Shown: positions 26,095 to 35,706, counted from the first letter of the stretch. The stretch: DNA of 64,000 nt from Pseudarthrobacter oxydans (GCF_030812335.1 NZ_JAUSSN010000007.1:1-64000), one strand, 5' to 3'. The notes: generated by a model not told the origin, from the sequence alone. Numbers and translations: made by a program.

Positions 26095-27656
26095 GCCTGC
26101 GTCCCGGCGTCGGAGATGGAATCCGGCGTGATGTTGCGCAGCGACCGGGCCGTGTGGACGGCCCGCATCGGGGCGGCGGCCTTGTTGACGGTTTCCAGGG
26201 CCTCGGTGGCGTTCACCGAGTCGGCCACGATGCCGCCGCCGGCCTGCACGTAGGCGCGGCCTTCCCGCAGCAGGGCCGAGCGGATGGCGATGGCCATGTC
26301 CATGTCACCGGCGAAGTCCAGGTAGCCCACCACTCCCCCGTAGATCCCGCGGCGGTGCGGCTCCAGCTCGTCGAGCAGGCGCAGCGCGCGGGGTTTGGGG
26401 GCCCCGGACAGCGTTCCGGCCGGGAAGGTCGCCTTCAGCACGTCGTAGGCCTTGGCGGTGGGCGCGAGTTTGCCGACCACGGTGGAGACCAGGTGCATGA
26501 TGTGGCTGAAGCGTTCGACCTCCATGAACTGGGTGACGTCGACGGTGCCGGCCACGCAGACCTTGGACAGGTCGTTGCGGGACAGATCCACCAGCATCAG
26601 GTGCTCGGCGCGTTCCTTCTCGTCCGCCAGGAGCTCCTCGGCCAGGGCCTTGTCCGCCTCCACGGTTTTGCCGCGCGGCCGGGAACCGGCGATGGGGTGG
26701 GTGATGACTTCCTCGCCGGTCACGGTCACCAGCGCCTCCGGGGAGGACCCGACAATGGAGTACTGCCGGCCGTTGGCGTCCTCGAGGCTGAAGATGTACA
26801 TGTACGGGCTGGGGTTGGTGTTCCGCAGCACCCGGTAGACATCCAGCGGGTCGGCGCCGCATTCCATTTCGAAGCGGCGCGAGATGACCACCTGGAAGAC
26901 CTCGCCGTCGACGATCGCTTCCTTGCTGCGGTCCAGGGCAGCAAGGTAGTCCGTCTCGTCCCAGCGTTCCTGCACGCTGGAGGCGAAGTCCAGGGCGGCG
27001 GGGTCCAGCACGGAGACCGGCTGCTTGACGGGCGTGCTGACCTGCGCCAGCAGGGCCTTGACCCGGGCGACGGCGTCATGCCAGGCCTCGTCGACCCGTT
27101 CGGTGCTGTTGTCGAAGTTGATCGCGTTGGCAATCAGCAGCACGGTGCCGTCCATGTTGTCGTGCACCGCCATGTCCGTGACGAGGTTGAGCGCCATTTC
27201 CGGCAGCTCCAGATCGTCCTCGGGCGGGCTGGTGAGCTTCTCCCAGTGCCGGACGGTTTCCCAGCCGAGGAAGCCGACCAGGCCGGAGGTGAACGGCGGA
27301 AGGCCGTCGAAACGGTCGGTGCGGAGGGCCTCGACGGTGTCGCGGATGGCGTCCACCGGGCTGCCGCCCAGCGGAACGCCGACGGGCGGTTCGCCAAGCC
27401 AGTGCGCCTGGCCGTCCTTGGTGGTCAGGGTGGCCCGTGAGCGGGCGCCGATGAAGGAGTAGCGGGACCAGGAGCCGCCGACGGCCGCGGATTCCATCAG
27501 GAACGTGCCGGGCTGGCCCTGGGCGAGTTTGCGGTACAGCCCGATCGGGGTTTCGGCGTCAGCCAGCACCTTCAGCCGGACGGGGATGACACGGCTGTGG
27601 CCTGCGAGTTCACGGAACTCCTCCAGGCCCGGGCTGATGATTCCAAGGTCCTGCAT
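26091..27656 (-). CDS. trpE: anthranilate synthase component I
   Basis: 521 aa from ATG 27656. It makes anthranilate from chorismate with ammonia supplied by the glutamine amidotransferase TrpG, which is not in this window. Signature motifs: IVGSSPEALV, HPIAGSRPRGKT, MLVDLSRNDLSKVC, FPAGTLSGAPKPRAL and GGVVGYLDFAGDMDMAIAIR. An N-terminal LLES-like feedback site reads FLMESAAVGG. No tryptophan-rich leader peptide or attenuator is visible in the 145 nt before it. Confidence 0.95.
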   Translation of the reverse strand: MQDLGIISPGLEEFRELAGHSRVIPVRLKVLADAETPIGLYRKLAQGQPGTFLMESAAVGGSWSRYSFIGARSRATLTTKDGQAHWLGEPPVGVPLGGSPVDAIRDTVEALRTDRFDGLPPFTSGLVGFLGWETVRHWEKLTSPPEDDLELPEMALNLVTDMAVHDNMDGTVLLIANAINFDNSTERVDEAWHDAVARVKALLAQVSTPVKQPVSVLDPAALDFASSVQERWDETDYLAALDRSKEAIVDGEVFQVVISRRFEMECGADPLDVYRVLRNTNPSPYMYIFSLEDANGRQYSIVGSSPEALVTVTGEEVITHPIAGSRPRGKTVEADKALAEELLADEKERAEHLMLVDLSRNDLSKVCVAGTVDVTQFMEVERFSHIMHLVSTVVGKLAPTAKAYDVLKATFPAGTLSGAPKPRALRLLDELEPHRRGIYGGVVGYLDFAGDMDMAIAIRSALLREGRAYVQAGGGIVADSVNATEALETVNKAAAPMRAVHTARSLRNITPDSISDAGTQA

Positions 27657-27801
27657 GGCTGTGGTTTCCGCCTGTTCTTTCAGTGGTCCTGAAGGTTGAG
27701 TGTCTGGGGTGGTGGCCCGGTGCTGCTGTGTCGGGCGGCTGTGCGCCGCCGTCAGCTGCCGGGCCGGCCAGCGCTTGCCGGGCTAGCCGGCGCGTACCGG
27801 G

Positions 27802-28266
27802 TCAGCCGGCGTGGCCGGTGACGACGTCGAGGCCGCGGCCCTCGAAGCAGGTCCGGGTCCCGGTGTGGCAGGCCGCGCCGACCTGATCCACACGGACCAG
27901 CAGCGCGTCGCCGTCGCAGTCCATCGCGAGGGATTTGACCCACTGCACGTGGCCGGAGGTGTCCCCCTTGCGCCAGTACTCCTGGCGGGAGCGGGAGTAG
28001 AACGTCACCCGGCCGCTGGTCATGGTGCGGTGCAGGGCCTCGTCGTCCATCCAGCCCAGCATGAGCACCTCGTTGGTGTCGTACTGCTGCACGATCGCTG
28101 CGACCAGGCCGGCGCTGTCGCGCTTCAGTGCCTCGGCGAGGCCCGCCGGGAGCGGGCTTGCGGGCGCGGGCTGGCCGGGAACGGCGGTGCCAACGGGCTC
28201 GCCCGTGACGGTGGTTCCATCAGCGGGGCTTCCAGTAATAAGGGCGGGGGCGGGCTGCTCAGACAT
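27802..28266 (-). CDS. hisI: phosphoribosyl-AMP cyclohydrolase
   Basis: 154 aa from ATG 28266. It opens the purine ring of PR-AMP, the third step of histidine synthesis. The core starts near residue 45; [15 protein letters not shown] and [18 protein letters not shown] are family signatures, and the metal-binding DCDGDALLV and [12 protein letters not shown] are intact. The first 44 residues are Pro/Ala/Thr-rich and not conserved. It precedes trpE by 145 nt on the same strand. Confidence 0.93.
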   Translation of the reverse strand: MSEQPAPALITGSPADGTTVTGEPVGTAVPGQPAPASPLPAGLAEALKRDSAGLVAAIVQQYDTNEVLMLGWMDDEALHRTMTSGRVTFYSRSRQEYWRKGDTSGHVQWVKSLAMDCDGDALLVRVDQVGAACHTGTRTCFEGRGLDVVTGHAG

Positions 28267-28289
28267 CAGCTCAAGTCTAGTGCCTCGGC

Positions 28290-28321
28290 GCGGGGCGCCG
28301 CCCAGTTCCCCGGCGCCCCGC
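28290..28321. repeat. 11-bp inverted repeat in the hisI/TIGR03085 divergent region
   Basis: GCGGGGCGCCG (28290-28300), a 10-nt loop and CGGCGCCCCGC (28311-28321) match perfectly. It lies between two divergent starts and has no T tract, so an operator or a structured leader of hisI is as likely as a terminator. Confidence 0.5.
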
Positions 28322-28421
28322 TTAACATCAGCGTCACCGGGGCGCGGATCACTTCCCCGGGGCCGAAACGACGGCGGTTCAGGTGCGCACGCGCCGTCGT
28401 CTCGTGCTAGTTTCACAAGTG

Positions 28422-29066
28422 ATGTATTTCGTCGATCCCTCCCGAGAAGTTCTGGCCGAAACCTTGCTGGCGGCCGGTCCTGACTCCCCCACGCTCTGTA
28501 AGGGCTGGCGTACCAGGGACCTTGCTGCCCATCTGTACCTGCGCGAGCGGAAAGCCGCCGTCGGACTCGGCCTGCTGATCAAGCGGCTGGCCAAGGCGTC
28601 GGACCAGGCCACGGCCGCGCTGGCGGCCAAGCTCACGACGCCGGAGGAGTACAACAAGCTGGTCAACTCCTTCCGCGCCGGTCCCTCCGCGTTCTCGCCG
28701 ATGAAGATCAAGGCCGTGGACGAAAGCGCCAACCTGATCGAATATTTCGTCCACACCGAGGACGTCCGCCGCGCCGTGGACCGCTGGGCGCCGCGCGCCC
28801 TCGATGAGGAGTATTCGGACGCCCTCTGGGATGAATTGGTGAAGCGTGCGGCCATCCTCTACCGCGGCGTGGACCTCGGTATCGTGCTGGTGCGCCCCTC
28901 CGGCCCCCGGCACGTCGCCAAGCGCGCCCCGGTCTCCGTGGCGATCGTCGGTGAACCGGGCGAACTCCTGATGCACGCGCACGGGCGCACCCGCCACGCG
29001 CTCGTGACCTTCGAAGGCCAGCCGGACGCCGTCGCGCTCCTGCAGTCCGCCGAAGTCGGGCTCTAG
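28422..29066 (+). CDS. TIGR03085 family metal-binding protein (mycothiol-dependent isomerase-like, DinB fold)
   Basis: 214 aa; ATG 28422 is chosen because the family begins MxFVDxx[21 protein letters not shown] followed by [10 protein letters not shown] is the family hallmark, with His in AAHL and in [10 protein letters not shown] as likely metal ligands of the DinB-like four-helix bundle. The C-terminal part resembles the MDMPI C domain. The substrate is unknown; mycothiol use is inferred from family membership. Divergent from hisI, convergent with hisF. Confidence 0.8.
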   Translation: MYFVDPSREVLAETLLAAGPDSPTLCKGWRTRDLAAHLYLRERKAAVGLGLLIKRLAKASDQATAALAAKLTTPEEYNKLVNSFRAGPSAFSPMKIKAVDESANLIEYFVHTEDVRRAVDRWAPRALDEEYSDALWDELVKRAAILYRGVDLGIVLVRPSGPRHVAKRAPVSVAIVGEPGELLMHAHGRTRHALVTFEGQPDAVALLQSAEVGL

Positions 29067-29084
29067 GCCCCCACGCACAACGCA

Positions 29085-29149
29085 GCAACGCGGGGTCACC
29101 TACCGCCCAAAATCCCCTCCGGGATGGGCGGTACGTGACCCCGCGTTGC
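29085..29149. repeat. GCAACGCGGGGTCAC palindrome, copy 1 (likely bidirectional terminator)
   Basis: Two 25-nt arms (29085-29109 and 29125-29149) match at 24 of 25 positions around a 15-nt loop. The outer 15 nt of each arm (GCAACGCGGGGTCAC) recur as the arms of a second hairpin at 44798-44862, whereas the inner stem differs. Both copies lie between convergent genes. It fills the gap between the TIGR03085 gene and hisF. Confidence 0.8.
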
Positions 29150-29175
29150 GTTAAGCCGCTGGGCGGTGGTGCGGG

Positions 29176-29952
29176 TCAGCGGACTTCGAAGCCGGCGTCG
29201 CGGATCGCGGCCTTGACCTGGGCGATCATGTCCAGCGGGCCGAAGTGGAAGACGGACGCGGCAAGCACCGCGTCGGCGCCGGCCGCTACGGCCGGCGGGA
29301 AGTGCTCCGGTTTGCCGGCCCCGCCGGACGCGATGAGCGGAACCTTGACCGCGGCCCGCGCGAGGCGGATCAGTTCCAGGTCGAAGCCGTCCTTGGTGCC
29401 GTCGGCGTCGATCGAGTTCAGCAGGATCTCCCCGACCCCGCGGTCGGCCGCTTCGCGGGCCCAGGCGATCGCGTCGATCCCGGTGCCCTGGCGGCCGCCG
29501 TGGGTGGTGACCTCGAAGCCGGAGGCGGTGGGCTGCGACCCGGGGCGGGTGCGCCGCGCGTCGAGGGACAGCACCAGCACCTGGGACCCGAAGTGCCGGG
29601 TGATCTCGTCGATCACGTCGGGCCGGGCGACGGCGGCGGTGTTGATCGCGGCTTTGTCGGCACCGTAGCGCAGGAGCTTGTCCACTTCGGCCACGCCGCG
29701 GACGCCGCCGCCGACGGTCAGCGGGATGAAGACTTCCTCGGCGGTCCGCCGGACGACGTCGAAGGTGGTCTCCCGGTTGCCCGAGGACGCCGTGACGTCA
29801 AGGAAGGTCAGCTCGTCGGCGCCGCCGTTGTCGTAGCGGTGCGCCAGCTCCACCGGGTCCCCGGCGTCGCGCAGGCCTTCGAAGTTGATGCCCTTGACGA
29901 CGCGGCCGGCGTCGACGTCCAGGCACGGGATAACGCGGACGGCTACAGCCAT
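29176..29952 (-). CDS. hisF: imidazole glycerol phosphate synthase cyclase subunit
   Basis: 258 aa from ATG 29952. With HisH (not in this window) it makes imidazole glycerol phosphate and [24 protein letters not shown] holds the first catalytic Asp and [12 protein letters not shown] the second. Phosphate sites are TVGGGVRG and [11 protein letters not shown]. It lies 43 nt downstream of hisG in the same direction. Confidence 0.96.
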   Translation of the reverse strand: MAVAVRVIPCLDVDAGRVVKGINFEGLRDAGDPVELAHRYDNGGADELTFLDVTASSGNRETTFDVVRRTAEEVFIPLTVGGGVRGVAEVDKLLRYGADKAAINTAAVARPDVIDEITRHFGSQVLVLSLDARRTRPGSQPTASGFEVTTHGGRQGTGIDAIAWAREAADRGVGEILLNSIDADGTKDGFDLELIRLARAAVKVPLIASGGAGKPEHFPPAVAAGADAVLAASVFHFGPLDMIAQVKAAIRDAGFEVR

Positions 29953-29995
29953 GACTTCTCCTGGTATTCGCTTACGAAAGGTTGACGCGCGCTGA

Positions 29996-30838
29996 TCAGA
30001 TGCGGCAGGCGTGGATCGTGCTGACCAGGATGGCGCGGGCGCCGAGGTCGTAGAGCTCGTCCATGATCCGGTTGGTCTGCTTCTTCGGCACCATCGAGCG
30101 GACGGCCACCCAGTCCGAATCGCGCAGCGGCGAGACCGTGGGCGATTCCAGGCCGGGCGTGAGGGCCGCGGCTTCTTCCACGAGTTCCTTGCGGATGTCG
30201 TAGTCCATCATGACGTACTGGTGCGCCACGAGGACGCCCTGGAGCCGGCGGATCAGCACGTCCGCGGCCGGGTTCTGCTCGCCCTTGCGGCCGATGAGGA
30301 CGGCTTCGGAGTGCAGGATGGGCAGCCCGAAGATCTCCATGCCGGCAGCCTTGAGCGTGTTGCCGGTTTCGACGACGTCGGCGATCGCGTCCGCGACGCC
30401 GAGGCGCACGGAGGATTCGACGGCGCCGTCGAGGCGGACGACCTTGGCCTTGATGCCGCGCTCGGCGAGGTAGCCGCGGAGCAGCCCGTCGTAGCTGGTG
30501 GCGAGGCGCTTGCCTTCGAGCTGTTCGACCGTGGCGAAGTCGCCGACCGGGCCGGCGAAGCGGAAGGTGGAGGCGGCGAAGCCCAGCGGGAGCAGTTCCT
30601 CGGCCTCCACCTCGGCGTCCAGGAGCAGGTCGCGGCCGGTGATGCCGACGTCGAGCGTGCCCTGGCCGACGTAGACGGCGATGTCGCGGGGACGGAGGAA
30701 GAAGAATTCAATGTCGTTGTCCGGGTCCAGCATGACCAGCTCGCGGGTGTCGCGACGCTGGCGGTAGCCGGCCTCGGCGAGCATGGCGGAGGCGGCTTCG
30801 GACAGGGATCCCTTGTTCGGGACGGCAACTCTCAGCAT
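29996..30838 (-). CDS. hisG: ATP phosphoribosyltransferase, long form
   Basis: 280 aa from ATG 30838 ([16 protein letters not shown]); an ATG 33 nt further up is in frame but adds non-conserved residues. The first step of histidine synthesis, joining ATP and [31 protein letters not shown] and [13 protein letters not shown] (PRPP loop) are clear. The C-terminal ACT-like regulatory domain ([19 protein letters not shown]) marks the hexameric, histidine-inhibited form. In the 177-nt gap to hisE a 14-nt palindrome (TCAACATTTGTTGA, 30888-30901) could be a regulatory site. Confidence 0.95.
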   Translation of the reverse strand: MLRVAVPNKGSLSEAASAMLAEAGYRQRRDTRELVMLDPDNDIEFFFLRPRDIAVYVGQGTLDVGITGRDLLLDAEVEAEELLPLGFAASTFRFAGPVGDFATVEQLEGKRLATSYDGLLRGYLAERGIKAKVVRLDGAVESSVRLGVADAIADVVETGNTLKAAGMEIFGLPILHSEAVLIGRKGEQNPAADVLIRRLQGVLVAHQYVMMDYDIRKELVEEAAALTPGLESPTVSPLRDSDWVAVRSMVPKKQTNRIMDELYDLGARAILVSTIHACRI

Positions 30839-31015
30839 GGGGAAGTCTTTCTTGGTCGTGACGTAGTCCATTCAGAAACAGTTCGTTCATCAACATTTGT
30901 TGAGGAACATCCGTTCAGGAACAGCCAGTCCGGGGTCAGTCAGTTCAGGCACAGCGGGCCACGCTATACACCGGAATCGCAGGTCAGGGCCTGGCGGGGT
31001 CCGGCGCGGACGTGG

Positions 31016-31279
31016 CTAGAGATGCTTGTAGACGTCTTCCAGGGTGAGTCCTTTGGCGAGCATCAGAACCTGCAGGTGATAGAGCAGCTGCGAGATTTCC
31101 TCGGCGGCGGCTTCATCGGATTCGTACTCGGCAGCCATCCAGACCTCGGCTGCTTCCTCCACGACTTTCTTGCCGATGCCGTGGACTCCGGAATCCAGTT
31201 CGGCGACGGTGCGGGAGCCCTCCGGACGGACGGCTGCCTTCTCACTCAGTTCTGCGAACAGCGATTCGAAATTCTTCAC
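31016..31279 (-). CDS. hisE: phosphoribosyl-ATP pyrophosphatase
   Basis: 87 aa from GTG 31279, with GGAGG close upstream. It hydrolyses PR-ATP to PR-AMP, the second step of histidine synthesis. It is an all-alpha MazG-like fold; [19 protein letters not shown] and [15 protein letters not shown] carry the metal-binding Glu and Asp/Glu residues. Full length for the stand-alone enzyme (HisE and HisI separate, as in other actinobacteria). Confidence 0.95.
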   Translation of the reverse strand: MKNFESLFAELSEKAAVRPEGSRTVAELDSGVHGIGKKVVEEAAEVWMAAEYESDEAAAEEISQLLYHLQVLMLAKGLTLEDVYKHL

Positions 31280-31387
31280 GCCCTCCAGCCTACTTGCTCG
31301 CGGCCGGAGGGCGCCTGCCGGGCCCTTGCATGACGGCGGGGATGTGAGCGATTGCACATTGGTCGGGCCGAGTCGGGTCGGGTCGGG

Positions 31388-31419
31388 GTCCGGCCGTGCC
31401 CCGCGGGGCACGGCCGGAC
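31388..31419. terminator. 32-nt perfect palindrome downstream of ribH
   Basis: GTCCGGCCGTGCCCCG is followed directly by its exact complement, 16 nt after the ribH stop in the direction of transcription. There is no U tract, so it may be a factor-assisted terminator or an mRNA 3'-end stabiliser. A run of GTCGG repeats lies just beyond it. Confidence 0.55.
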
Positions 31420-31434
31420 CTGGTGCGTGCGGGC

Positions 31435-31920
31435 TTAGCTGAACTGCTTGAGCGTCACCGCGGTGGCCAGGGCGGCGGTGACGGCCTCGTGGCCCTTGTC
31501 CTCGGTGGAGCCGGGCAGCCCGGCGCGGTCGATGCCCTGCTGTTCCGTGTCGCAGGTCAGCACGCCGAAGCCGACCGGGATGCCGGTGCGCACCGAGACC
31601 TCGGTGAGGCCCAGGGTGGCCGCCTCGCAGACGTACTCGAAGTGGGGGGTTCCGCCGCGGATCACGACGCCGAGCGCCACGACGGCGTCGAAGTGAGGTG
31701 CCAGCCGGGCGGCGGCGACGGGGAGCTCGAAGGTGCCGGGGACGCGGAGCACGGTCGGTTCGCTGATGCCGGCGTCCTTCGCCGCGCGCAGGGCGCCGTC
31801 CAGCAGCCCGTCCATGATCTGGGTGTGCCAGCTCGCGGCCACGATGGCCAGTTTCAGTCGCGAGGTCTCCTCCGGCTTGAAGGTGCTGAGGTCAATCTGT
31901 GGTGCGCCGTGTCCGCTCAT
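31435..31920 (-). CDS. ribH: 6,7-dimethyl-8-ribityllumazine synthase
   Basis: 161 aa from ATG 31920 (AAGGATT 8 nt upstream). It condenses the pyrimidine product of RibD (after dephosphorylation) with DHBP from Rib[50 protein letters not shown] and [11 protein letters not shown] are the family motifs. It is the last gene of the rib cluster, separated from ribA by a GC-rich hairpin and tandem repeats. Confidence 0.96.
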   Translation of the reverse strand: MSGHGAPQIDLSTFKPEETSRLKLAIVAASWHTQIMDGLLDGALRAAKDAGISEPTVLRVPGTFELPVAAARLAPHFDAVVALGVVIRGGTPHFEYVCEAATLGLTEVSVRTGIPVGFGVLTCDTEQQGIDRAGLPGSTEDKGHEAVTAALATAVTLKQFS

Positions 31921-31964
31921 CTGGGAATCCTTGTTCTGTTCAGTCGTGGTGTACATGTCGACAC

Positions 31965-32009
31965 GTGTGCGTGTCGAAAGTGTGCGTGTCGAAAGTGTGC
32001 GTATCGAAA
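31965..32009. repeat. three tandem 15-bp repeats between ribA and ribH
   Basis: GTGTGCGTGTCGAAA occurs at 31965-31979 and 31980-31994 exactly, and with one change at 31995-32009. A GC-rich inverted repeat (GGCCCCGCGCGGGGCC, near 32020) lies next to it, on the ribA side. The array is in the transcribed spacer ahead of ribH and contains no gene. Confidence 0.85.
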
Positions 32010-32047
32010 ACGTCGGGACGGCCCCGCGCGGGGCCGCCCGGAAGTCT

Positions 32048-32740
32048 TCAGTCCTGGTCGAACCCGCGGGGGCCGGACACCGGCGCAGCCGGCTCCATGT
32101 CCAGGACCAGCCGGTGGTCCATCCGGTCCTTTTTGGTCTGCAGGTACCGGATGTTCTGCTCCCGGGAGGGAACCTCCGTGGGCACCATCTCCACAACGTG
32201 GACCCCGGCCTGGGCCAGCCGGTCCTGCTTGTCCGGGTTGTTGCTCAGCAGCCGGACCTCGTGCAGGCCCATGTCCGCGAGGATCTGGGCCGCGGCCTTG
32301 TAGCAGCGGGCGTCCACCGGCAGGCCCAGCTGTTCGTTGGCCTCCACGGTGTCGAAACCGGCTTCCTGCAGGGCGTAGGCCTTCATCTTGTTGGCCAGGC
32401 CGATCCCCCGGCCCTCCTGGCCGCGGAGGTACAGCAGGGTCCCGCCGAATTCGTTGATCATCTCGAGGGCGTAGGCCAGCTGCTCCCCGCAGTCGCAGCG
32501 GTAGGAGCCGAACACGTCTCCGGTGAGGCACTCCGAATGCAGCCGGACCAGCGGGGCCATCCCGTCAACCGGCGGCAGCGGGGAGCTGACCGCCAGGTGC
32601 TCGGCGCCGGTGGCCAGGTCGGTCCAGGCCTGCGCCACGAATTCACCAAAGGCGGTGGGCAGCTGGACGACCGGACCGGCGCTGACCGGATGCGGCTGGC
32701 GTCCGGCAGACCGCTGTTCTTGTGCTTCCGACGTCGTCAT
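32048..32740 (-). CDS. ribA: GTP cyclohydrolase II
   Basis: 230 aa from ATG 32740, behind GGAGGAG. It opens GTP to the diaminopyrimidine precursor of riboflavin. The zinc ligands are in [35 protein letters not shown] is the substrate-binding signature, followed by [10 protein letters not shown]. It is encoded apart from ribB, 13 nt downstream of it, whereas many actinobacteria have a fused ribBA. Confidence 0.94.
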   Translation of the reverse strand: MTTSEAQEQRSAGRQPHPVSAGPVVQLPTAFGEFVAQAWTDLATGAEHLAVSSPLPPVDGMAPLVRLHSECLTGDVFGSYRCDCGEQLAYALEMINEFGGTLLYLRGQEGRGIGLANKMKAYALQEAGFDTVEANEQLGLPVDARCYKAAAQILADMGLHEVRLLSNNPDKQDRLAQAGVHVVEMVPTEVPSREQNIRYLQTKKDRMDHRLVLDMEPAAPVSGPRGFDQD

Positions 32741-32753
32741 CGTTTCTCCTCCA

Positions 32754-33491
32754 TCAAACCGGGTCCGTCGTGTGGCCGGCAGGCTGACCGGCCTCAAGGT
32801 AAGCCACCAGATCCGCAATCGAGACCAGCGGGCAGCCGTGCTCGCGGGCGAAGCCCCGCAGTCCGTCCAGCCTCATCATTTCCCCGTTATCGTGCACCAC
32901 TTCAGCGATCACTCCCACGGTCTCGAGTCCGGCCAGCCGGCACAGTTCCACGGCCGCTTCGGTGTGGCCGGGGCGTTCCCGCACTCCCCCCTTAACGGCG
33001 CGGAGCGGGAAAACATGCCCGGGGCGGGTCAGCGCCGCCGGCTGGCTGCCGGGATCGGCCAGGATCCGGGCGGTCAGGGCCCGGTCCGTGGCGGAGATTC
33101 CGGTGCTGACGCCCACCGCGGCGTCGCAGGACACCGTGTAGGCAGTGCCCTTGGCATCCTCATTGTTTTCGACCATCGGCGGCAGCGCGAGGGCGTCAGC
33201 CCGGCCGGCGTCGAGCGGCACGCAGATCACCCCGGAGCTATACCGGATGGTCCAGCCCATCAGTGCCGGAGTGGCGTGCTGGGCGGCGAAGATGATGTCG
33301 CCTTCGTTTTCGCGGTCCTCGTTGTCGACCACCAGGACGGGGCGGCCGGCGGCCATCGCCCGGATGGCGTCCTCGATCAGGTCCAGGCCGGCCGGCGGGA
33401 TGACCGGGGCGGCAAGCTCCGCGGGCAGGGCAGACTCGGCGGGCTCGGTGAGAAGGGGCTGCGGGGCAGGGATGTCCTTGACGTTGTTCAC
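32754..33491 (-). CDS. ribB: 3,4-dihydroxy-2-butanone 4-phosphate synthase
   Basis: 245 aa; GTG 33491 overlaps the ribE stop by 4 nt. It makes DHBP and formate from ribulose 5-phosphate. [16 protein letters not shown] gives the acidic metal loop; [12 protein letters not shown] and [10 protein letters not shown] are active-site segments, and [14 protein letters not shown] completes the fold. The supplier of its substrate, ribulose-phosphate epimerase, is encoded just upstream of the cluster. Confidence 0.95.
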   Translation of the reverse strand: MNNVKDIPAPQPLLTEPAESALPAELAAPVIPPAGLDLIEDAIRAMAAGRPVLVVDNEDRENEGDIIFAAQHATPALMGWTIRYSSGVICVPLDAGRADALALPPMVENNEDAKGTAYTVSCDAAVGVSTGISATDRALTARILADPGSQPAALTRPGHVFPLRAVKGGVRERPGHTEAAVELCRLAGLETVGVIAEVVHDNGEMMRLDGLRGFAREHGCPLVSIADLVAYLEAGQPAGHTTDPV

Positions 33492-34144
33492 GCTGTTGCC
33501 CCCTTCGCGCGTACTGCTGCTCCCCCGGCTGCCGCACCTGAAAAAGCGAGCAGGCGCTCAGTGTACTTCGCCAGGACGTCAACTTCGAGGTTTACGTGGC
33601 TGCCGGGGGTTTTCGCGCCCAGTCCCGTGTCCGCCAGCGTGGTGGGGATGAGTCCGACCTCGAACCACGGTGCCGGTTCGGCGGCCGGGCTCACGGCGGT
33701 CACCGTCAGGGAGACGCCGTCGACGGCGATGGAGCCCTTCTCGGCGATGTAGCGTGCCAGTCCGGCGGGGACGCCGAAGCGGAGCCGGTCCCAGTTGCCC
33801 AGCGCCTCGCGCTCCAGCAGTTGCCCGACGCCGTCGACGTGGCCCTGGACGACGTGCCCGTCGAGTCGGCCGCCGGCCGGGACGCAGCGTTCCAGGTTGA
33901 CGGGGTCGCCGGCGGCGAGTTCGCCGATGGTGCTGCGTGTCAGGGTTTCGCCCATCACGTCAACGCTGAAGTCCTTGCCGTCGATTTCCGTGGCCGTGAG
34001 GCAGACGCCGTTGACGGCGATGGAGCCGCCGAGCGCTAGTCCCTCGGTGCTGCCGGGTGCGTGGAGCCGGACGGTGGCGCTGATGTTGCCGTTGCGGTCA
34101 ACGGACAACACCTTCCCCTGCTCGGCAATAATTCCGGTGAACAT
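33488..34144 (-). CDS. ribE: riboflavin synthase alpha chain
   Basis: 218 aa from ATG 34144, behind GCAGGAGG and overlapping the ribD stop by one base (TGATG). It dismutates two lumazines to riboflavin. It has the duplicated beta-barrel: [12 protein letters not shown] with [10 protein letters not shown] in the first half, and [15 protein letters not shown] with AVDGVSLTV in the second. Called ribC in some naming schemes. Confidence 0.95.
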   Translation of the reverse strand: MFTGIIAEQGKVLSVDRNGNISATVRLHAPGSTEGLALGGSIAVNGVCLTATEIDGKDFSVDVMGETLTRSTIGELAAGDPVNLERCVPAGGRLDGHVVQGHVDGVGQLLEREALGNWDRLRFGVPAGLARYIAEKGSIAVDGVSLTVTAVSPAAEPAPWFEVGLIPTTLADTGLGAKTPGSHVNLEVDVLAKYTERLLAFSGAAAGGAAVRAKGATA

Positions 34145-35400
34145 CAGTTGCCTCCTGCGGCGGTGTCCGCGCCTGTGCGGAGCGGGGTTGAATCGGCTGA
34201 AGTGTTGGTGGCGGCCGGCACGGGTGCCGGGGCGCTGGTTGTAGCGCTGGCCCCCTGGACGCTGGCTGTAGCACTGGCTGCCAGGGCGGGGCGCAGGTGC
34301 AGCCGCAGGTCGCGGCCGAGCTGCTGGACCGCCCCGCCGGATGCGGGGTCCCATTCCCACTGCTGGGCATCGGCCAGGGTGGTGATGCCAAGGTCCTCCA
34401 GTGCCGGCGTTCCGGAGCCGAGGAGCGTCGGGGCGAGGTAGACGATGAGTTCGTCCACGAGCCCGGCGGCGAGGAAGGCACTGAGGATCCGGGAGCCGCC
34501 TTCCACCATGAGGTGGCGGACTCCGGCGGCGAACAGCTCGTCCAGCGCTTCGCGCGGATCCCGAGTGGGCAGGTGGAGGACCTTGCCGTCGTCGCCGTTG
34601 ATGGCGGCGCCGTCGGGAATCCCCCGGTAGCCCATCACAACGCGCAGCGGCTGCCGGCTGGCCGGTTCGCCGTCGGCACCGCGGGCGGTGAGGCGCGGAT
34701 TGTCGACCAGCACCGTCTGAGTGCCGACCAGGATCGCGTCGATCCGGCCGCGCAGGGCGTGGTTGTCGGCGAGCGATTCCGGGCTGGAAATCCACTGGCT
34801 GGTACCGTCACTGGCGGCGATCCGGCTGTCGAGGGTCTGCGCGATGTGCAGGGTGACGAAGGGGCGGGTCGCCGCAACGGCGTCGAACCAGCGCCGGTTC
34901 AGCTCCAGGGCGGCCTCGGCGCCGAGGCCGGATCGGACGCGGACTCCCGCGGCGCGCAGGGTGGCCGCGCCGCCGGCGGCGGGGTCGTGCGGATCGTCGA
35001 TCGCGTAGACGACGTCCGTGATACCGGCCCCGATGATCGCCTGGGCGCAGGGACCCGTGCGTCCGCTGTGGTTGCACGGCTCCAGCGTGACCACCATCGT
35101 GGTGCCGCTGAGGTCCAGGCCGGCGGCCTTTGCCTGGTCGATCGCGTCGGCTTCCGCGTGCGCGGTGCCGGCCCCGCGGTGGCGGCCGGTGACTAGCGGG
35201 GTGCCGTCAGCGTTGATGACGACGGCGCCGACCAGCGGGTTCGCGCCCCGCGGCCCCTGCCGGGCTGCCGCGAGGGCGGCCTCCATGGCGGCGACCTCGG
35301 CTGCGCTGAAAACGGCAACGGCTACGGCGTCCGCAACCGGGTCGGCCACAGTTTCGTCTGTGGAGCCGGCCGTCTCGTGTGTGGGGTGTTTGAGGCTCAT
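34144..35400 (-). CDS. ribD: bifunctional riboflavin deaminase/reductase
   Basis: 418 aa from ATG 35400. The N-terminal deaminase (about 40-180) has HAEADAI and the zinc-binding EPCNHSGRTGPC. The C-terminal reductase (about 185-390) has FVTLHIAQTLDSRIA, ISSPESLADNHALR and VEGGSRILSAFL. About 35 residues at each end are low-complexity Ala/Thr/Val and not conserved. First structural gene of the operon under the FMN riboswitch; its start codon overlaps the stop of a possible 20-codon leader ORF. Confidence 0.94.
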   Translation of the reverse strand: MSLKHPTHETAGSTDETVADPVADAVAVAVFSAAEVAAMEAALAAARQGPRGANPLVGAVVINADGTPLVTGRHRGAGTAHAEADAIDQAKAAGLDLSGTTMVVTLEPCNHSGRTGPCAQAIIGAGITDVVYAIDDPHDPAAGGAATLRAAGVRVRSGLGAEAALELNRRWFDAVAATRPFVTLHIAQTLDSRIAASDGTSQWISSPESLADNHALRGRIDAILVGTQTVLVDNPRLTARGADGEPASRQPLRVVMGYRGIPDGAAINGDDGKVLHLPTRDPREALDELFAAGVRHLMVEGGSRILSAFLAAGLVDELIVYLAPTLLGSGTPALEDLGITTLADAQQWEWDPASGGAVQQLGRDLRLHLRPALAASATASVQGASATTSAPAPVPAATNTSADSTPLRTGADTAAGGN

Positions 35401-35462
35401 CAACCTGCCACCGGGCTTTCGAAGACCGGAGTGGTGGTGAAGAGCCATCGCAGAGAGTGCAT
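35400..35462 (-). CDS. possible 20-codon leader peptide coupled to ribD
   Basis: ATG 35462 opens a frame (MHSLRWLFTTTPVFESPVAG) that ends in TGA at 35402-35400, sharing one base with the ribD ATG (TGATG), the classical arrangement for translational coupling. GAGGGAAGGA lies about 11 nt upstream. The ATG and this ribosome site both sit in the loop of the 35442-35501 hairpin, whose 3' arm is part of the frame. It may be chance, since the frame is short. Confidence 0.35.
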   Translation of the reverse strand: MHSLRWLFTTTPVFESPVAG

Positions 35463-35501
35463 GTTGTGTGTCGTTCCTTCCCTCAAAAGCCGCGATGGCT
35501 C
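35442..35501 (-). promoter_or_regulatory. hairpin in the rib leader, possible expression platform
   Basis: GAGCCATCGC and GCGATGGCTC (35492-35501 and 35442-35451 on the minus strand) form a perfect 10-bp stem around 40 nt that include a purine-rich ribosome-site-like run and the leader-ORF start. It lies between the FMN aptamer and ribD. No U-tract terminator is present, so control at translation is more likely than at termination. Confidence 0.45.
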
Positions 35502-35559
35502 CGGGGGTATACGACAGCGAACTTCCGCGACGCCACGAGGGCACCGCAGTAACAGCTGT

Positions 35560-35706
35560 ACGTGCTTCTCTCATCCAGACTTTAACTGTCGGTACCGGAG
35601 TTCCACCGGTTCAACCGTCTGCCGGCAGCCCTCCCGAAGGAAGCGCCGGCGCGCGGGTCGCGGACTATAACCGCCGGTTCGGACTTACACCGACCCCGGA
35701 GCACGT
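35560..35706 (-). promoter_or_regulatory. FMN riboswitch (RFN element)
   Basis: The conserved RFN blocks are read on the minus strand: GGGGTCGGTGTAAGTCCG, AACCGGCGGT, AGTCCGCGACC, CCGGTGGAACTCCGGTACCG, ACAGTTAAAGTCTGGATGAG and AGAAG. The closing stem P1 is ACGTGCT / AGCACGT (7 bp). The aptamer is 160 nt upstream of ribD. FMN binding should reduce expression of ribD-E-B-A-H. Confidence 0.95.

Noticed and set aside
27657..27801. A trp attenuator before trpE
   Set aside because: No short frame with Trp codons and no terminator/antiterminator pair could be made out in the 145 nt.
31280..31411. Longer HisE starting upstream of GTG 31279
   Set aside because: The extra residues are Arg/Pro-rich and lie over the GTCGG repeats and ribH terminator; GTG 31279 has GGAGG and the family N-terminus.
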